Source: Paenibacillus sp. BK033 (GTDB lineage: Bacteria; Bacillota; Bacilli; Paenibacillales; Paenibacillaceae). Taken from it: a stretch of DNA of 64,000 bases. Below the pieces are notes generated by a model. The model ran no database searches. It was not told the DNA's origin and saw only the letters and a program-made list of their open reading frames with translations. The position numbers and the translations under genes were made by a program. The DNA lies in NCBI RefSeq assembly GCF_004345425.1, contig NZ_SLVP01000003.1, forward strand, positions 221,975 to 285,974. The letters are read 5' to 3'. Below are positions 18,438-26,919 of this stretch, piece by piece. Each line of letters begins with the position of its first letter. Within the stretch, counting starts at the first letter, position 1.

Positions 18438-19721
18438 TTATGATTTGGCTTCTAACTCGGCGACGACATTCGCGATGGACGTGTACGGATCAAGGGCAGC
18501 ATACTCCGCCTTCAATCGTTGTGCATTCGCCAAGAATTCCGTCTTGTTAAGTACGTTAAGAACCGCCTCCCGAATTGCCGCCGGCGTTGGTGTTTGGGTT
18601 TTGAGATTGATTGCGGCACCAGTATGGGCCGTACGAGCGTTACCCTCAATCTTATCTTCGGAGATTCCAGCCAATACCATCGGCACTCCGAAACTCAATG
18701 CCTGCTGCGTCCCGCCAAATCCACCGTTTGTGACGAGAACATTGGTATGCGGAAGGAGGTCGACGAAAGGAATAAATTCCGCGACGCGCGCATTGGCCGG
18801 TATTTTTTTGACTTCATCCTTACTGCCTGTCGCGGCAATAACTAGAACAGGCAGGTCAGCCAGCGCTTCTAGTGTTGGCTCAATGAGATGACTGAAGTCA
18901 CCGTTTGCTACGGTTCCCTGTGTTACAACGACAACTTGTTCAGCTTCTAACACTTCCGGCCACCATACTGGCAATTTAGCCTCAACGGAAGGCGGGGTAG
19001 GAAGCGCTCCGATGAAGCGGACGCTGTCGGGCAGGTCTGATCGCTTATAACTCAGCTCCTCTACAGACAACTGAAGGTAGCTGTCGGCAAGTACGCAGCT
19101 ATCAAGAAGGTACGGTATTTCCCCGACCGCTCCCAGATCCTTTAACACCTTTTCATAAAGCTTCTGTGCATCCCCGAATACGGTATTTTTCATTAAGCCA
19201 TTAAGCTCGATGTTTCGTGCGCGTCCCTCTTCCGAGCCGTCCGGTTCGAGCCCCATGCCAAATGGCGCAGCATCCATGCTAGAAATTGCTAGCGGTATAA
19301 CACCAACGACTATATAACCCTTCGCTCGTACGCCTGGGGCACCGTGCAATGCTGGCGAGATTGGGAATCCAAATGATTCTGCCATCACAATCGCCTGGTC
19401 GTCTCCATACTTTTTCAGTTCTTGTTGCAGTGCTGCGTATTGATTCGGAATAGCGCTAACGAAATAACGCTGCAGGTCATAGTTAACCTGAGTCGGCCCT
19501 TCGAGAGCGAGTCGCTCGGGGTCTAATAATTCCTCGGGCTTCCAATCGGCTGCACCCGTAAATGAAACAAATGCGGCGCCTGTCTTTTCGACAGCTTCCT
19601 TGAATATAGATCCTGTAATAATAGTCACCTCGTGACCGCGGCGAATAAGGTCTTTTGCTATAGACAGCATGGGAGCGACATGTCCGTATACAGGTGTAAT
19701 GGGAATGATAATTTTTGACAT
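18438..19721 (-). CDS. Macrolide/UGT-type glycosyltransferase (GT1, MGT family)
   Basis: This GT-B fold glycosyltransferase has 427 residues. The N-terminal acceptor domain has the catalytic His region PVYGHVAPMLSIAKDLI. The C-terminal donor domain has VTNGGFGGTQQALSFGVPMV and ISEDKIEGN. Members (YjiC, MGT, OleD types) move a sugar from UDP- or dTDP-sugars to small hydrophobic acceptors such as macrolides or flavonoids. Its place as first gene before the four dTDP-rhamnose genes suggests dTDP-L-rhamnose as donor, but the donor cannot be read with certainty. Its promoter carries a palindromic operator shared with the cupin gene. Confidence 0.9.
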   Translation of the reverse strand: MSKIIIPITPVYGHVAPMLSIAKDLIRRGHEVTIITGSIFKEAVEKTGAAFVSFTGAADWKPEELLDPERLALEGPTQVNYDLQRYFVSAIPNQYAALQQELKKYGDDQAIVMAESFGFPISPALHGAPGVRAKGYIVVGVIPLAISSMDAAPFGMGLEPDGSEEGRARNIELNGLMKNTVFGDAQKLYEKVLKDLGAVGEIPYLLDSCVLADSYLQLSVEELSYKRSDLPDSVRFIGALPTPPSVEAKLPVWWPEVLEAEQVVVVTQGTVANGDFSHLIEPTLEALADLPVLVIAATGSKDEVKKIPANARVAEFIPFVDLLPHTNVLVTNGGFGGTQQALSFGVPMVLAGISEDKIEGNARTAHTGAAINLKTQTPTPAAIREAVLNVLNKTEFLANAQRLKAEYAALDPYTSIANVVAELEAKS

Positions 19722-19802
19722 AATAGAACCTCTTTCTTTTGCGCTATAGCAATCATTTCATGCTTTATCTGGAAATCGGCTAGTTCGGCGGATGAATAGA
19801 AA

Positions 19803-19860
19803 TCCTCTTGGTTGTCGACTTTTTTACCTGCGCAGTAATGAGATCGATCATTCTCATAAT
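19803..19860. repeat. Duplicated control region, copy 1 (glycosyltransferase operon)
   Basis: This 58-bp segment is identical at 57 positions to 20676-20733. It includes the -10 region, the palindromic operator and an AAGAGGA ribosome-site-like stretch. Weaker similarity continues upstream, with a shared ATTTCATAAATTTTTCCG tract. Confidence 0.85.
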
Positions 19861-19884
19861 GGTACTCCAACAATGTTTTGTCAA
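19838..19884 (-). promoter_or_regulatory. Promoter and operator of the glycosyltransferase-rhamnose operon
   Basis: On the minus strand -35 TTGACA (19884-19879) and -10 CATTAT (19861-19856) are 17 bp apart. The -10 runs into a 20-bp palindrome (19838-19857) with arms ATGAGA and TCTCAT around a GATC-containing centre, 16 of 20 positions symmetric. A repressor here would block transcription start. The leader to the start codon is about 130 nt. Confidence 0.7.
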
Positions 19885-20002
19885 CGAATCTATCGCAAAC
19901 TTAATATTTCATAAATTTTTCCGTTTAGTCATTTTAGGATAGGAAAAAACTTCTTGCAGGATTTAGATTAAATGTTTGACATTGATCAACGGATAGAGAA
20001 AA

Positions 20003-20026
20003 CCCTTTGCCGTATACGGCAAAGGG
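20003..20026. terminator. Bidirectional terminator between the cupin gene and the glycosyltransferase promoter
   Basis: A perfect 12-bp palindromic stem CCCTTTGCCGTA/TACGGCAAAGGG with T-rich flanks on both strands. It would end the cupin transcript, whose stop is about 150 bp upstream on the minus strand. Confidence 0.7.
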
Positions 20027-20175
20027 TAGCCTTTATTTTACGATTTGAGTTACTTTACCGGTTGAATCGGATTGCTCTTCCATTTTCCTGCTGAAGCTCG
20101 TTCAATGGTGGACAGTAAATATGTTCTGGCATGGATATAGTAGGCTAAAAAGATTCGCTAGCATTCAAGGTAAAA

Positions 20176-20661
20176 TTAAAGACCCGGATACGTAATATTA
20201 TATTTATTGGATACTTGTATGAGCTTCTGGAAAAACTCAGGAGTAGGGGGCTCCAATTGGGCTTCCATCCCTTCCACGTAAGGGGTGCCCAATTCCTTTA
20301 CAAAAGAATCAAAGCCTGCAGGGTAGGCCGTGACTAAGAAACGAGCCTTTTTGGACCTCACCTTAAAGGTATGCGGAATGCCGCGAGGGGCGAAGACATA
20401 TTCTCCGCTTTGCACAAAAAACGTTTCATCCCCAAGTGTCATCTCTAACTCTCCATCGAGCACGTAAAAAGATTCATCTTCGTTTCCGTGGATATGAAGC
20501 GGCGGACCATCATTCTCCTTAACCGAACAATGCACGACGCAAAATTCCCCGTTTGTGTCTTCCCCGCTTACCAAGATGGAATTAATGTCGGTAAGGAATA
20601 AAAACGTATTATCATTTTCTGACTTCCGGTGCATCTTTCCTGCTTTGCTTTGATTACTCAT
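20176..20661 (-). CDS. Cupin domain protein
   Basis: This single-cupin metal-binding protein has 161 residues from ATG 20661 (GGGAG upstream; a longer frame would start inside the promoter). Cupin motif 1 reads PLHIHGNEDESFYVLDGELE, supplying His, His and Glu, and motif 2 APRGIPHTF supplies the last His. It resembles quercetin dioxygenase-like and sugar-isomerase-like cupins; the reaction is unknown. It has a promoter and operator nearly identical to those of the glycosyltransferase operon, so it probably acts in the same response. Confidence 0.88.
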   Translation of the reverse strand: MSNQSKAGKMHRKSENDNTFLFLTDINSILVSGEDTNGEFCVVHCSVKENDGPPLHIHGNEDESFYVLDGELEMTLGDETFFVQSGEYVFAPRGIPHTFKVRSKKARFLVTAYPAGFDSFVKELGTPYVEGMEAQLEPPTPEFFQKLIQVSNKYNITYPGL

Positions 20662-20675
20662 GATTTCTCCCGGTC

Positions 20676-20733
20676 TCCTCTTGGTTGTCGATTTTTTTAC
20701 CTGCGCAGTAATGAGATCGATCATTCTCATAAT
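20676..20733. repeat. Duplicated control region, copy 2 (cupin gene)
   Basis: 57 of 58 bp identical to 19803-19860. In this copy the AAGAGGA stretch lies just upstream of the cupin ribosome site, so this may be the original arrangement and copy 1 the derived one. Confidence 0.85.
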
Positions 20734-20757
20734 AGAAAAACCATCCGCTTTAGTCAA
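20711..20757 (-). promoter_or_regulatory. Promoter and operator of the cupin gene
   Basis: On the minus strand -35 TTGACT (20757-20752) and -10 TATTAT (20734-20729) are 17 bp apart and followed by the palindrome at 20711-20730 with ATGAGA/TCTCAT arms. The layout is the same as at 19838-19884. Confidence 0.7.
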
Positions 20758-20904
20758 TGTATCCTGCGCAATCTTAACATTTCATAAATTTTTCCGGTCA
20801 GTATTTTTATGTTTAAAAAAATATAATCGTTTCAGCTTTTCAAAACCTAAGAATGCTTAGATTAAGGCATTATTGGTTTACATTTGATTGTTCACTATTA
20901 AACT

Positions 20905-20941
20905 TTTACCGAATGTTCTAATATGATAAAATCATTCTGAT
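20905..20941 (+). promoter_or_regulatory. Promoter of the TetR gene with operator half-site
   Basis: TTTACC and TAAAAT are 16 bp apart. ATCATTCTGAT at 20931-20941 matches one half of the operator at 19838 and 20711 except for one base. Weak autoregulation is a reasonable inference. Confidence 0.4.
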
Positions 20942-20953
20942 GAGGTGAACACG

Positions 20954-21532
20954 ATGACAAGAAGCAAAGAGTTCGATGAGAGAGAAGTCCTATTAAAGGC
21001 AATGTATTTATTCTGGGAAAAGGGTTATGAGAAAACCTCTTTACAGGACCTTGTTACGCATATGGGGATACATCGCAGAAGCCTGTATGATACTTTTGGC
21101 GATAAGCATAGCCTCTTTATAAAGACGTTGGAACTATACGAGAAACACAAAACAGCAGCTATTCAGGCAGAAGTAACACGCGGTCGTTCGGCGAAACAGG
21201 CGATCCGCTTGATCTTTGATTTGCTGATTGAAGTAAACGACGACCGACCGTTGGGCTGCTTATTTGTGAATTCAGCCACCGAACTGGCTTTGAGGGATCC
21301 GGAAGTACGCGAAATAACAAACGAAGGTTTTAATAACTCGGAGAAAGTTCTGGTAGAACTCATTCAAAAAGGTCAGCAGTCGGGCGAGATTCCCATTGAT
21401 AAGGATGCAAAAATTCTTGCGGCTAGTTTGCAGACTACACTGATTGGATTAAGAGTATTGGTTCGAACGACCACCGATAAAAAAAGGCTGCATCAAATAG
21501 CAGATACTTCCATAGCGATGCTTGACGCTTAA
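20954..21532 (+). CDS. TetR/AcrR family transcriptional regulator
   Basis: This 192-residue TetR regulator starts at ATG 20954 (GAGGTG upstream). The N-terminal DNA-binding domain has TSLQDLVTHMGIHRRSLYDTFGDKHSLF spread over about 25-55. The C-terminal domain has the LGCLFVNSATELA pattern seen in the AcrR/TetR_C_16-like group. It is divergent from the cupin gene and is the best candidate to bind the paired operators at 19838 and 20711. Confidence 0.92.
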   Translation: MTRSKEFDEREVLLKAMYLFWEKGYEKTSLQDLVTHMGIHRRSLYDTFGDKHSLFIKTLELYEKHKTAAIQAEVTRGRSAKQAIRLIFDLLIEVNDDRPLGCLFVNSATELALRDPEVREITNEGFNNSEKVLVELIQKGQQSGEIPIDKDAKILAASLQTTLIGLRVLVRTTTDKKRLHQIADTSIAMLDA

Positions 21533-21761
21533 AGGAACCCTATACGGCGGTCTTTAGTCTACACAATAGAGTCCTGTTACGCGTATGGTTACCGAGCATT
21601 GGTGGATTGGGCTGTTGGATGTTTTCAAATAGCTCTTTCTTGTGTTTGCGATTCACCATGCCTTCATCTACTAAGCGTTTTGGCTCTGTCTTCATTTCCT
21701 ATTCCTTTAACTCCTGAGTTCAGCTTAATGCTGCTTATTGGAACTAAGCTTCCGTTGGCGT
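21533..21761. other. Intergenic region without a recognisable gene
   Basis: About 230 bp between convergent genes; nothing beyond the terminator that follows it. Confidence 0.5.
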
Positions 21762-21789
21762 AAAAAACAGCAGCCTGTATCGGCTGCTG
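21762..21789 (-). terminator. Terminator after the DUF3231/membrane protein operon
   Basis: An 8-bp stem CAGCAGCC/GGCTGCTG followed by six T on the minus strand, 43 bp past the stop at 21833. Confidence 0.85.
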
Positions 21790-21832
21790 TCCTGTAATTA
21801 AAGCGTCATGATTCGAGGCTGTTCACTGTCTT

Positions 21833-22267
21833 TTAACGTTTCCGAAGGATAGTGAAAAGACCAATTCCGATTATAACGCCAACACCGATTCCTATTAACC
21901 CAAGCCAAACCGCTCCCAAAAATCCCTTCGAAAAAACAACTCCAACGGTCCCGAAAAAAGCTCCGAAAGCAAAAGGGAATACAGTATTTGGGTTCAGTTC
22001 TTCCCCGGCATCCTTATAGGCATCCCAAATTCCGAACATGTAGACACAAGGGTAGAACATAAGCCATTCCATACATGTTGGCTCGACCGTTGGAATATCT
22101 CCATGAAAGCTCGTTACAATAGCCCCGTTCAGATGTGACTTTAAGTTGATAAGAAATTCCAAGGAAATCAGCAGGATGCCCTTTACATATCTACCGTTAA
22201 GGAGCTGGCCGAATCCCGGTAAAGCAATACTCCACAATAACGCCTCGATGCGGGACACTCTACCCAT
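21833..22267 (-). CDS. Small membrane protein of unknown function
   Basis: This 144-residue protein has about four hydrophobic segments. The opening LLWSIALPGFGQLLNGRYVKG resembles small multi-pass proteins found across Bacillales, and the C-terminus is a Gly-rich helix ending in RKR. It begins 3 bp after the DUF3231 stop, so the two are almost certainly co-translated. No function recognised. Confidence 0.75.
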   Translation of the reverse strand: MGRVSRIEALLWSIALPGFGQLLNGRYVKGILLISLEFLINLKSHLNGAIVTSFHGDIPTVEPTCMEWLMFYPCVYMFGIWDAYKDAGEELNPNTVFPFAFGAFFGTVGVVFSKGFLGAVWLGLIGIGVGVIIGIGLFTILRKR

Positions 22268-22270
22268 GTC

Positions 22271-23308
22271 CTACCCCATGGTTAACGATTTACGATCTGC
22301 CGCTTGTGGAGGCTGTTCCATCCAGCCTAAATCAATCATTGTATTGGCTCCATCCTCCACGTAATTTCCAACTTCCATGATTAATCGCGCGAATGTAGCC
22401 GACACATCATGTCTTGCACTAAAAGCCAACGCATTGCCATATGTTCGGACCCGCATCGCAAACATATCGATTTTATGGGTAAGCATTAGCTTATCCGAAA
22501 ATGGCGATACGGTTGAATCGGTAACGAGATGATTCATCAACGGATGGGTAGGCAAATCTTCTTTGTGCAGCAGCTTGGTTAAAATATCGTATTGTTTCAA
22601 TGCGATATCCTTCCCTCTCTTGAAGTAATTCCTAACTTGATCCAGCTTGGCAGCTTGGCAGAAGCCTACCAATACCGCACAACTGGTCGCGTTATTTTGA
22701 ACATTATCGTAAATATGGGTAATTTCCAGTGATTGAAGAGGACGAATATCCCCGAAGAAACCGTCTAAATACCGCTGTTTTTTGATAAAATCGATTTTGT
22801 CCGGAACGGGTATATAAGGCGGCTTGACCAAAAGTCCTTTCGCATCCAGCAAATCGTTAACGTCATTGATTAGATTAATGGTTGATTTGAGACAATCGGT
22901 AAAAAATTCGCGGATGTCCTGACGACTCATTAATGGCACAGCGATTCCGTAGATACTAATCCCCGCTTTACCGGTATACTTCAAGTAATGCAAATAAAAT
23001 TCATCCGCGTACAACCGGGGAGCTTTTAAATTTACGTCGTCATCGGTGAGTCCGACCGGTACCGGATGACCCTCCCGCGTGAAAATATCCTTGACCGTTT
23101 GCGTTAATCGGTCTGCCAGTTGTAACGCTTCATTCAAAACATTTCGAATATCTGCGTCGTCCACATTTTGCTGAAAATAACGCAAAACACACCTGGCCAT
23201 ACTGTTCCCCATAAAAGTCGCCCATAATTTCCCGACTTCCGCCGACGTTAATTTATTGGGCGTATTTCCTTCCATTTCCGTTTTTTCTTCGTGTTGTAGT
23301 TTGCTCAT
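22271..23308 (-). CDS. DUF3231 family protein
   Basis: This 345-residue helical protein has the DUF3231 hallmark: two related halves of about 160 residues, each with a 'LTSAEVGKLWATFMGNSM' or 'KLMLTHKIDMFAMRV'-type opening and a middle KDIFTREGHPVPVGLTDDD. The family is common in spore-formers and of unknown role, with a ferritin-like helical bundle proposed by fold resemblance. It heads a two-gene operon with the small membrane protein. Confidence 0.85.
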   Translation of the reverse strand: MSKLQHEEKTEMEGNTPNKLTSAEVGKLWATFMGNSMARCVLRYFQQNVDDADIRNVLNEALQLADRLTQTVKDIFTREGHPVPVGLTDDDVNLKAPRLYADEFYLHYLKYTGKAGISIYGIAVPLMSRQDIREFFTDCLKSTINLINDVNDLLDAKGLLVKPPYIPVPDKIDFIKKQRYLDGFFGDIRPLQSLEITHIYDNVQNNATSCAVLVGFCQAAKLDQVRNYFKRGKDIALKQYDILTKLLHKEDLPTHPLMNHLVTDSTVSPFSDKLMLTHKIDMFAMRVRTYGNALAFSARHDVSATFARLIMEVGNYVEDGANTMIDLGWMEQPPQAADRKSLTMG

Positions 23309-23412
23309 GGGGCACCTCTTCTTGTTTAACGTGATTTCTCACTTATTTATCCACGTTATTATTCCATTTTGAACCACATTAAATACCGTTCCATTACGTT
23401 ATATACATTTTT

Positions 23413-23470
23413 GTTCCCCCATCGGACTTGATCATCTGCACCGCTTCAGACTGTCCTACAAATAAACAAG
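23413..23470 (-). pseudogene. Remnant of a cotJC-like gene 3' end
   Basis: Bases 23413-23447 match 32602-32637 of the intact cotJC gene at nearly every position; the translation EAVQMIKSDGGTK corresponds to EAVEMIKSDWGTK. Bases 23449-23470 then match 32685-32705, so about 47 bp are deleted and an in-frame TAG is present. Nothing else of the gene remains. Confidence 0.65.
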
Positions 23471-23494
23471 GCTGCCGGATTGTGGCAGCCTTGT
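23466..23494 (-). terminator. Terminator downstream of the GH35-like gene
   Basis: An 11-bp stem ACAAGGCTGCC/GGCAGCCTTGT with a 7-nt loop, followed on the minus strand by TTATTTGT. It would end transcripts entering from 23648-25189. Confidence 0.7.
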
Positions 23495-23647
23495 CATGGA
23501 TCGTCTCCTTTATTTGCTTTCGTTTAATTGTGCTAAAACTTGCTCGAGGTGCCCATCGGTCATGGCACCGCCGCCGAACGAAACCAAGGCGCGCAGAGGC
23601 AAGTACTTTATGGTACGCCATCGTCCTTATCCCTTCGTATCGCTTGA

Positions 23648-25189
23648 TTATTTATATTTATACATCTCCACTTTAAGAGCAGCTGGTTTTCGACCTACCG
23701 AAATCATATAAGCAGCTTCATCACCGTTTAATACTCTTCCTCTGATCCATTCATCATTTATAAACTCGCCTTCCTCGATTTGAATGTAGCCGACCTTATC
23801 CGTTTCTCCCGATTTCGGAAGAAATTCCACCGAGAACCCGATTCCAGCGAACAGAAATTCATCCTCGCTAATCTCGATGACCAGCCCCCCTGAAACCGGT
23901 TTGCCTTCCTCTTGCCGTTTATAGGTAAGCTTCACATCATATTTCGAAAAAGTTAGCAAGCATCCACTGTTATGATGTTGCAGGAAACCGGTCATTTTTC
24001 CAGTACCCCGATACCGGTTAATGATACCCATCATATTGCCGAGCAATTTATAGCTTTCGGCGAGATATGGTCCGGTACCGTTTAAGATGAAAGCCGACAT
24101 ATCAATATTAAGTGCCATCATGATTCCGAAATCCGGCCCGTCTTCATTTGTCTCAGCAGCAAGAAAATCCTCAATCCCGAACGGAGCAAAGCATAGTGCA
24201 TTATGCTTTCCGATGGCGTAGAATACGTTCGTTGCCGACACCATATCTCTTCTTGCTTCCGGAATGAAGAGAGGGTTGCCGTCAGCCGTATATTCTTCGC
24301 AAACCTCGGCAAAATTGGGCAAATAAATATCAGGCGCATACAGACAGATGGTCGGAGCAGCGTGCTTCCATATTTTCATCACTTTCGCAATTGGACCGCC
24401 GCTCGGATAAGTGCCGGCCTTCCAAGGGTATTGCTCCAGCCATGCGTTAACAAACATTGGAAGCGGATAAGCCTCCGAACCTGCTTTAGCGATTTTTTCT
24501 ATCGCGCATGCGTAGTGATAGGCCATGAAATTTTCAGCGGCTGCTTCGCCAAACACCTCTTTCCAGTTCCCGTTTTTACTATATAGGGCAGCAAGGCCCG
24601 AAGGAATAGCCTCTTCAAATTGCTTGTCAGCCTTATCCGAGTAATCTCTTTCCGCGCCCAGAAAACCAATTTCGTTCTCGATCTGCATCATAATGACGGT
24701 TTGCTTCTCCCCGTCTATTTCCTTCAAATGCTTCATCAGAGAATGAAACGCCGTGGCGTCCGCTTCAACGGCTGCGTCGCATAGCGGTGAAATCGTATCC
24801 GATGCCGCTCCGCCCGGATAACGCGCTCTGAAATAGGCTTCATAGTCTTTTTTTACCCAGGAAGGCGCATAAGTGGATCGACCGTTTTTCCACAGCCCGA
24901 ACCATAGCAGGACAAGTCTTACGCCTTCTTCTCTTGCCTGATCGATAATGCCGTCAACCAAAGCAAATTCATATTGGCCTTGAACGGGCTCCATTAATTC
25001 CCAAAATACGGGCACGATCACGGTATTCAAATGCAAGCCTCGTAAATTCGGCCAAACTTTCGTCTTCATATAGTCAAGACTAGAAGAACTGGAGTTATGA
25101 ATCTCACCGCTTAAAGCGATATAGGGTGCTCCGTCCACGTACAAAGTTGTTAATCCATTCTCATTATTGAGATAGGGCAATTGCTTCAT
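23648..25189 (-). CDS. GH35-like glycoside hydrolase (beta-galactosidase type, DUF5597 tail)
   Basis: This 513-residue enzyme has a (beta/alpha)8 catalytic domain resembling GH35/GH42-type beta-galactosidases. It has GEIHNSSSSSLDYM, LNTVIVPVFWELMEPVQG, the acid/base Glu in MQIENEIGFLG and the nucleophile Glu in LFIPEARRD. The C-terminal beta domain (from about 330) matches the DUF5597 type. There is no signal peptide, so it acts in the cytoplasm, presumably on oligosaccharides brought in by the ABC transporter encoded just upstream (29 bp after the binding protein). Confidence 0.85.
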   Translation of the reverse strand: MKQLPYLNNENGLTTLYVDGAPYIALSGEIHNSSSSSLDYMKTKVWPNLRGLHLNTVIVPVFWELMEPVQGQYEFALVDGIIDQAREEGVRLVLLWFGLWKNGRSTYAPSWVKKDYEAYFRARYPGGAASDTISPLCDAAVEADATAFHSLMKHLKEIDGEKQTVIMMQIENEIGFLGAERDYSDKADKQFEEAIPSGLAALYSKNGNWKEVFGEAAAENFMAYHYACAIEKIAKAGSEAYPLPMFVNAWLEQYPWKAGTYPSGGPIAKVMKIWKHAAPTICLYAPDIYLPNFAEVCEEYTADGNPLFIPEARRDMVSATNVFYAIGKHNALCFAPFGIEDFLAAETNEDGPDFGIMMALNIDMSAFILNGTGPYLAESYKLLGNMMGIINRYRGTGKMTGFLQHHNSGCLLTFSKYDVKLTYKRQEEGKPVSGGLVIEISEDEFLFAGIGFSVEFLPKSGETDKVGYIQIEEGEFINDEWIRGRVLNGDEAAYMISVGRKPAALKVEMYKYK

Positions 25190-25218
25190 TTCATCTGCAC
25201 CTCGCTAATATTGTTATA

Positions 25219-26733
25219 CTAGTTCGAAACTTGCTTATTCGATTTCGCCCATTCATCCAGCTGCTTTTGCTTTTCAGCGATAATTTTGTCGATTCCTGCT
25301 GATTTTAGCTTCGAAATAAATTCAGGAAGCGATTTACCCGGATCCAACATGCCCGTTTCAAGGGCGAGACGGAATTGCTGACTGACAGCTGTCACAGCCG
25401 CAAACTCCGTTTTTACCGGGTCAACATCAAATATAAATCCTAAAGCTTTGGATTTTAACGCCGAAGAATTGAATTCCTCCATTTGCTTCCAAATGTCAGG
25501 GTTGTCGCCTTCAAAGGTGTAAGAAAGAAATTGGTTGCCAAACAACCAGCCCATGAACAAATTGTATCCGCTGTTCGTTCCGTCGACGCCTTGCGGAAAT
25601 TTGATAACGTTATCCGATACTTTCACGAAATGCTTGCCTTCGATTCCCCAATCGAATAGATTTACGATTTCTTTATCCGTATACATCAGATTTAAAAATT
25701 GCATCGCTTTATCAGCATTGTTGCTGCTGCCCGGAATACCCCACATAATGCCAGTAATGGAAGATGTTGTAGCAACAGGCAGGGTAAGCGGAACGGATAC
25801 AACGGCAACGCCGTTCTTTGATTCCTGTTCGTCAAAACCAGGCTTTGTTTTTGCCAAGTAGCCGAAGCCGCGATTTGATTTCAACAGATCGAACTGACTG
25901 TCTTTATTCGTAGCTGCATCCTTAAGGATGTATCCTGCTTTGTACCAGCTATGAATTTTGTTTAATAGCGCTGCGTATTCGGGCGTTTCGTACAAATTGA
26001 CGACCTTCAACCCATTATCGAAATTTGGCAATACACCGAACGAATCCCCCAAGCTATCATAAGTAATATAGCTGTCTGCGATCGATGCTCCAACTGCGGA
26101 TGGTATAAGAGGTGCCATAGTTGGCTCGTTTTCTTTAATCGTCTTCAGAACCGCTTCCACATCATCTAACGTTTTAATGGACGTAACATCAATTTTATAT
26201 TTATCGACCATGTCCTTCCTCATCGCAAACGAATAATTCGTTGCGAGATCGCGGTTCGAAGGGACACCGTAAGTGCTTCCGTCTATTTTGCTGGCGGATA
26301 AATAAGCAGGATCGAATACCTTCTTGATCCCTTGACCATGCTCTTCAATCAAGTTATCCAGCGCCGTCAATTGGCCCTTGGCCACCTTAAGCGGATACGT
26401 ATTGCCGGACAGCATCATAAGATCAATCTTCTCGCCGCTTGTCAGCATCAGATTCGTTTGCTGATCCCAAGCGCCGAAATTAATCGGAGTCAGCTTGACA
26501 GTAGCATTAATCTTCTCCAAAGCCAATTTGCTGATTTGATCTTGTACAGCTTGCAGATCGGTCGGCACACCGCCAAAAATAGGGAATACAATATTTAGCT
26601 CATAAGGCTTTTCACCTCCGCTTCCGGAATGGCTTGCCGTTTCACCATTGCTGTCTCCATTAGAAGAACAAGCCGACAGCACGATCATGCAAAGAGCCAT
26701 TAATGCGGACAACCATTTCATTTTTTTAACCAT
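25219..26733 (-). CDS. ABC transporter solute-binding lipoprotein, system 2
   Basis: This 504-residue family 1 binding protein has a lipoprotein signal ending LSAC near residue 21, then a Ser/Gly-rich linker. It is close to the binding protein at 1-1217. The ATG follows GGGGGA. It lies after the two permeases and before the GH35-like enzyme, and has its own upstream site and -10 box, so it can be transcribed separately from the permeases. No ATPase gene is present; such importers often share an MsmX-type ATPase. Confidence 0.92.
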   Translation of the reverse strand: MVKKMKWLSALMALCMIVLSACSSNGDSNGETASHSGSGGEKPYELNIVFPIFGGVPTDLQAVQDQISKLALEKINATVKLTPINFGAWDQQTNLMLTSGEKIDLMMLSGNTYPLKVAKGQLTALDNLIEEHGQGIKKVFDPAYLSASKIDGSTYGVPSNRDLATNYSFAMRKDMVDKYKIDVTSIKTLDDVEAVLKTIKENEPTMAPLIPSAVGASIADSYITYDSLGDSFGVLPNFDNGLKVVNLYETPEYAALLNKIHSWYKAGYILKDAATNKDSQFDLLKSNRGFGYLAKTKPGFDEQESKNGVAVVSVPLTLPVATTSSITGIMWGIPGSSNNADKAMQFLNLMYTDKEIVNLFDWGIEGKHFVKVSDNVIKFPQGVDGTNSGYNLFMGWLFGNQFLSYTFEGDNPDIWKQMEEFNSSALKSKALGFIFDVDPVKTEFAAVTAVSQQFRLALETGMLDPGKSLPEFISKLKSAGIDKIIAEKQKQLDEWAKSNKQVSN

Positions 26734-26861
26734 CGAGAATCCCCCATTTCATTGTGTATTGTATAGCCAGCGATTTGTTGACGGTCGCATTCCCATTTCG
26801 TTGAACCTCGCTAGCTTGGTACCCATTATATAATCATGCTTTCAAGCACTCTGCTCCAAGC

Positions 26862-26889
26862 TCGACCTCTCATTTGCACCATATCGACT
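26862..26889. promoter_or_regulatory. Candidate response-regulator site upstream of binding protein 2
   Basis: TCGAC half-sites begin at 26862 and 26884, 22 bp apart, with core TCATTTGC shared with the sites at 28863 and 32367. On the minus strand GGAGCAG follows after 4 bp and TATAAT after 31 bp, so a promoter inside the operon is likely. Confidence 0.6.
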
Positions 26890-26919
26890 TTGTGCTCGTT
26901 TCCCCTGATCACAAAGCTG

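Larger units (their letters stand above)
23309..23647. other. Intergenic region with gene debris and a terminator
   Basis: Contains the cotJC-like remnant (23413-23470) and an 11-bp-stem terminator. A short minus-strand frame ending at 23510 encodes a plausible C-terminal tail, GGGAMTDGHLEQVLAQLNES, without a convincing start. The region looks like the scar of deleted genes. Confidence 0.5.

Noticed and set aside
23510..23602. Short minus-strand frame ending GHLEQVLAQLNES just before a terminator
   Set aside because: It looks like a real C-terminal tail but has no start or ribosome site and overlaps no known family; kept only as probable gene debris.
23428..23711. Overlapping plus-strand frames after DUF3231
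   Set aside because: They cross a terminator and the cotJC scar and run into the 3' end of the GH35-like gene on the other strand.
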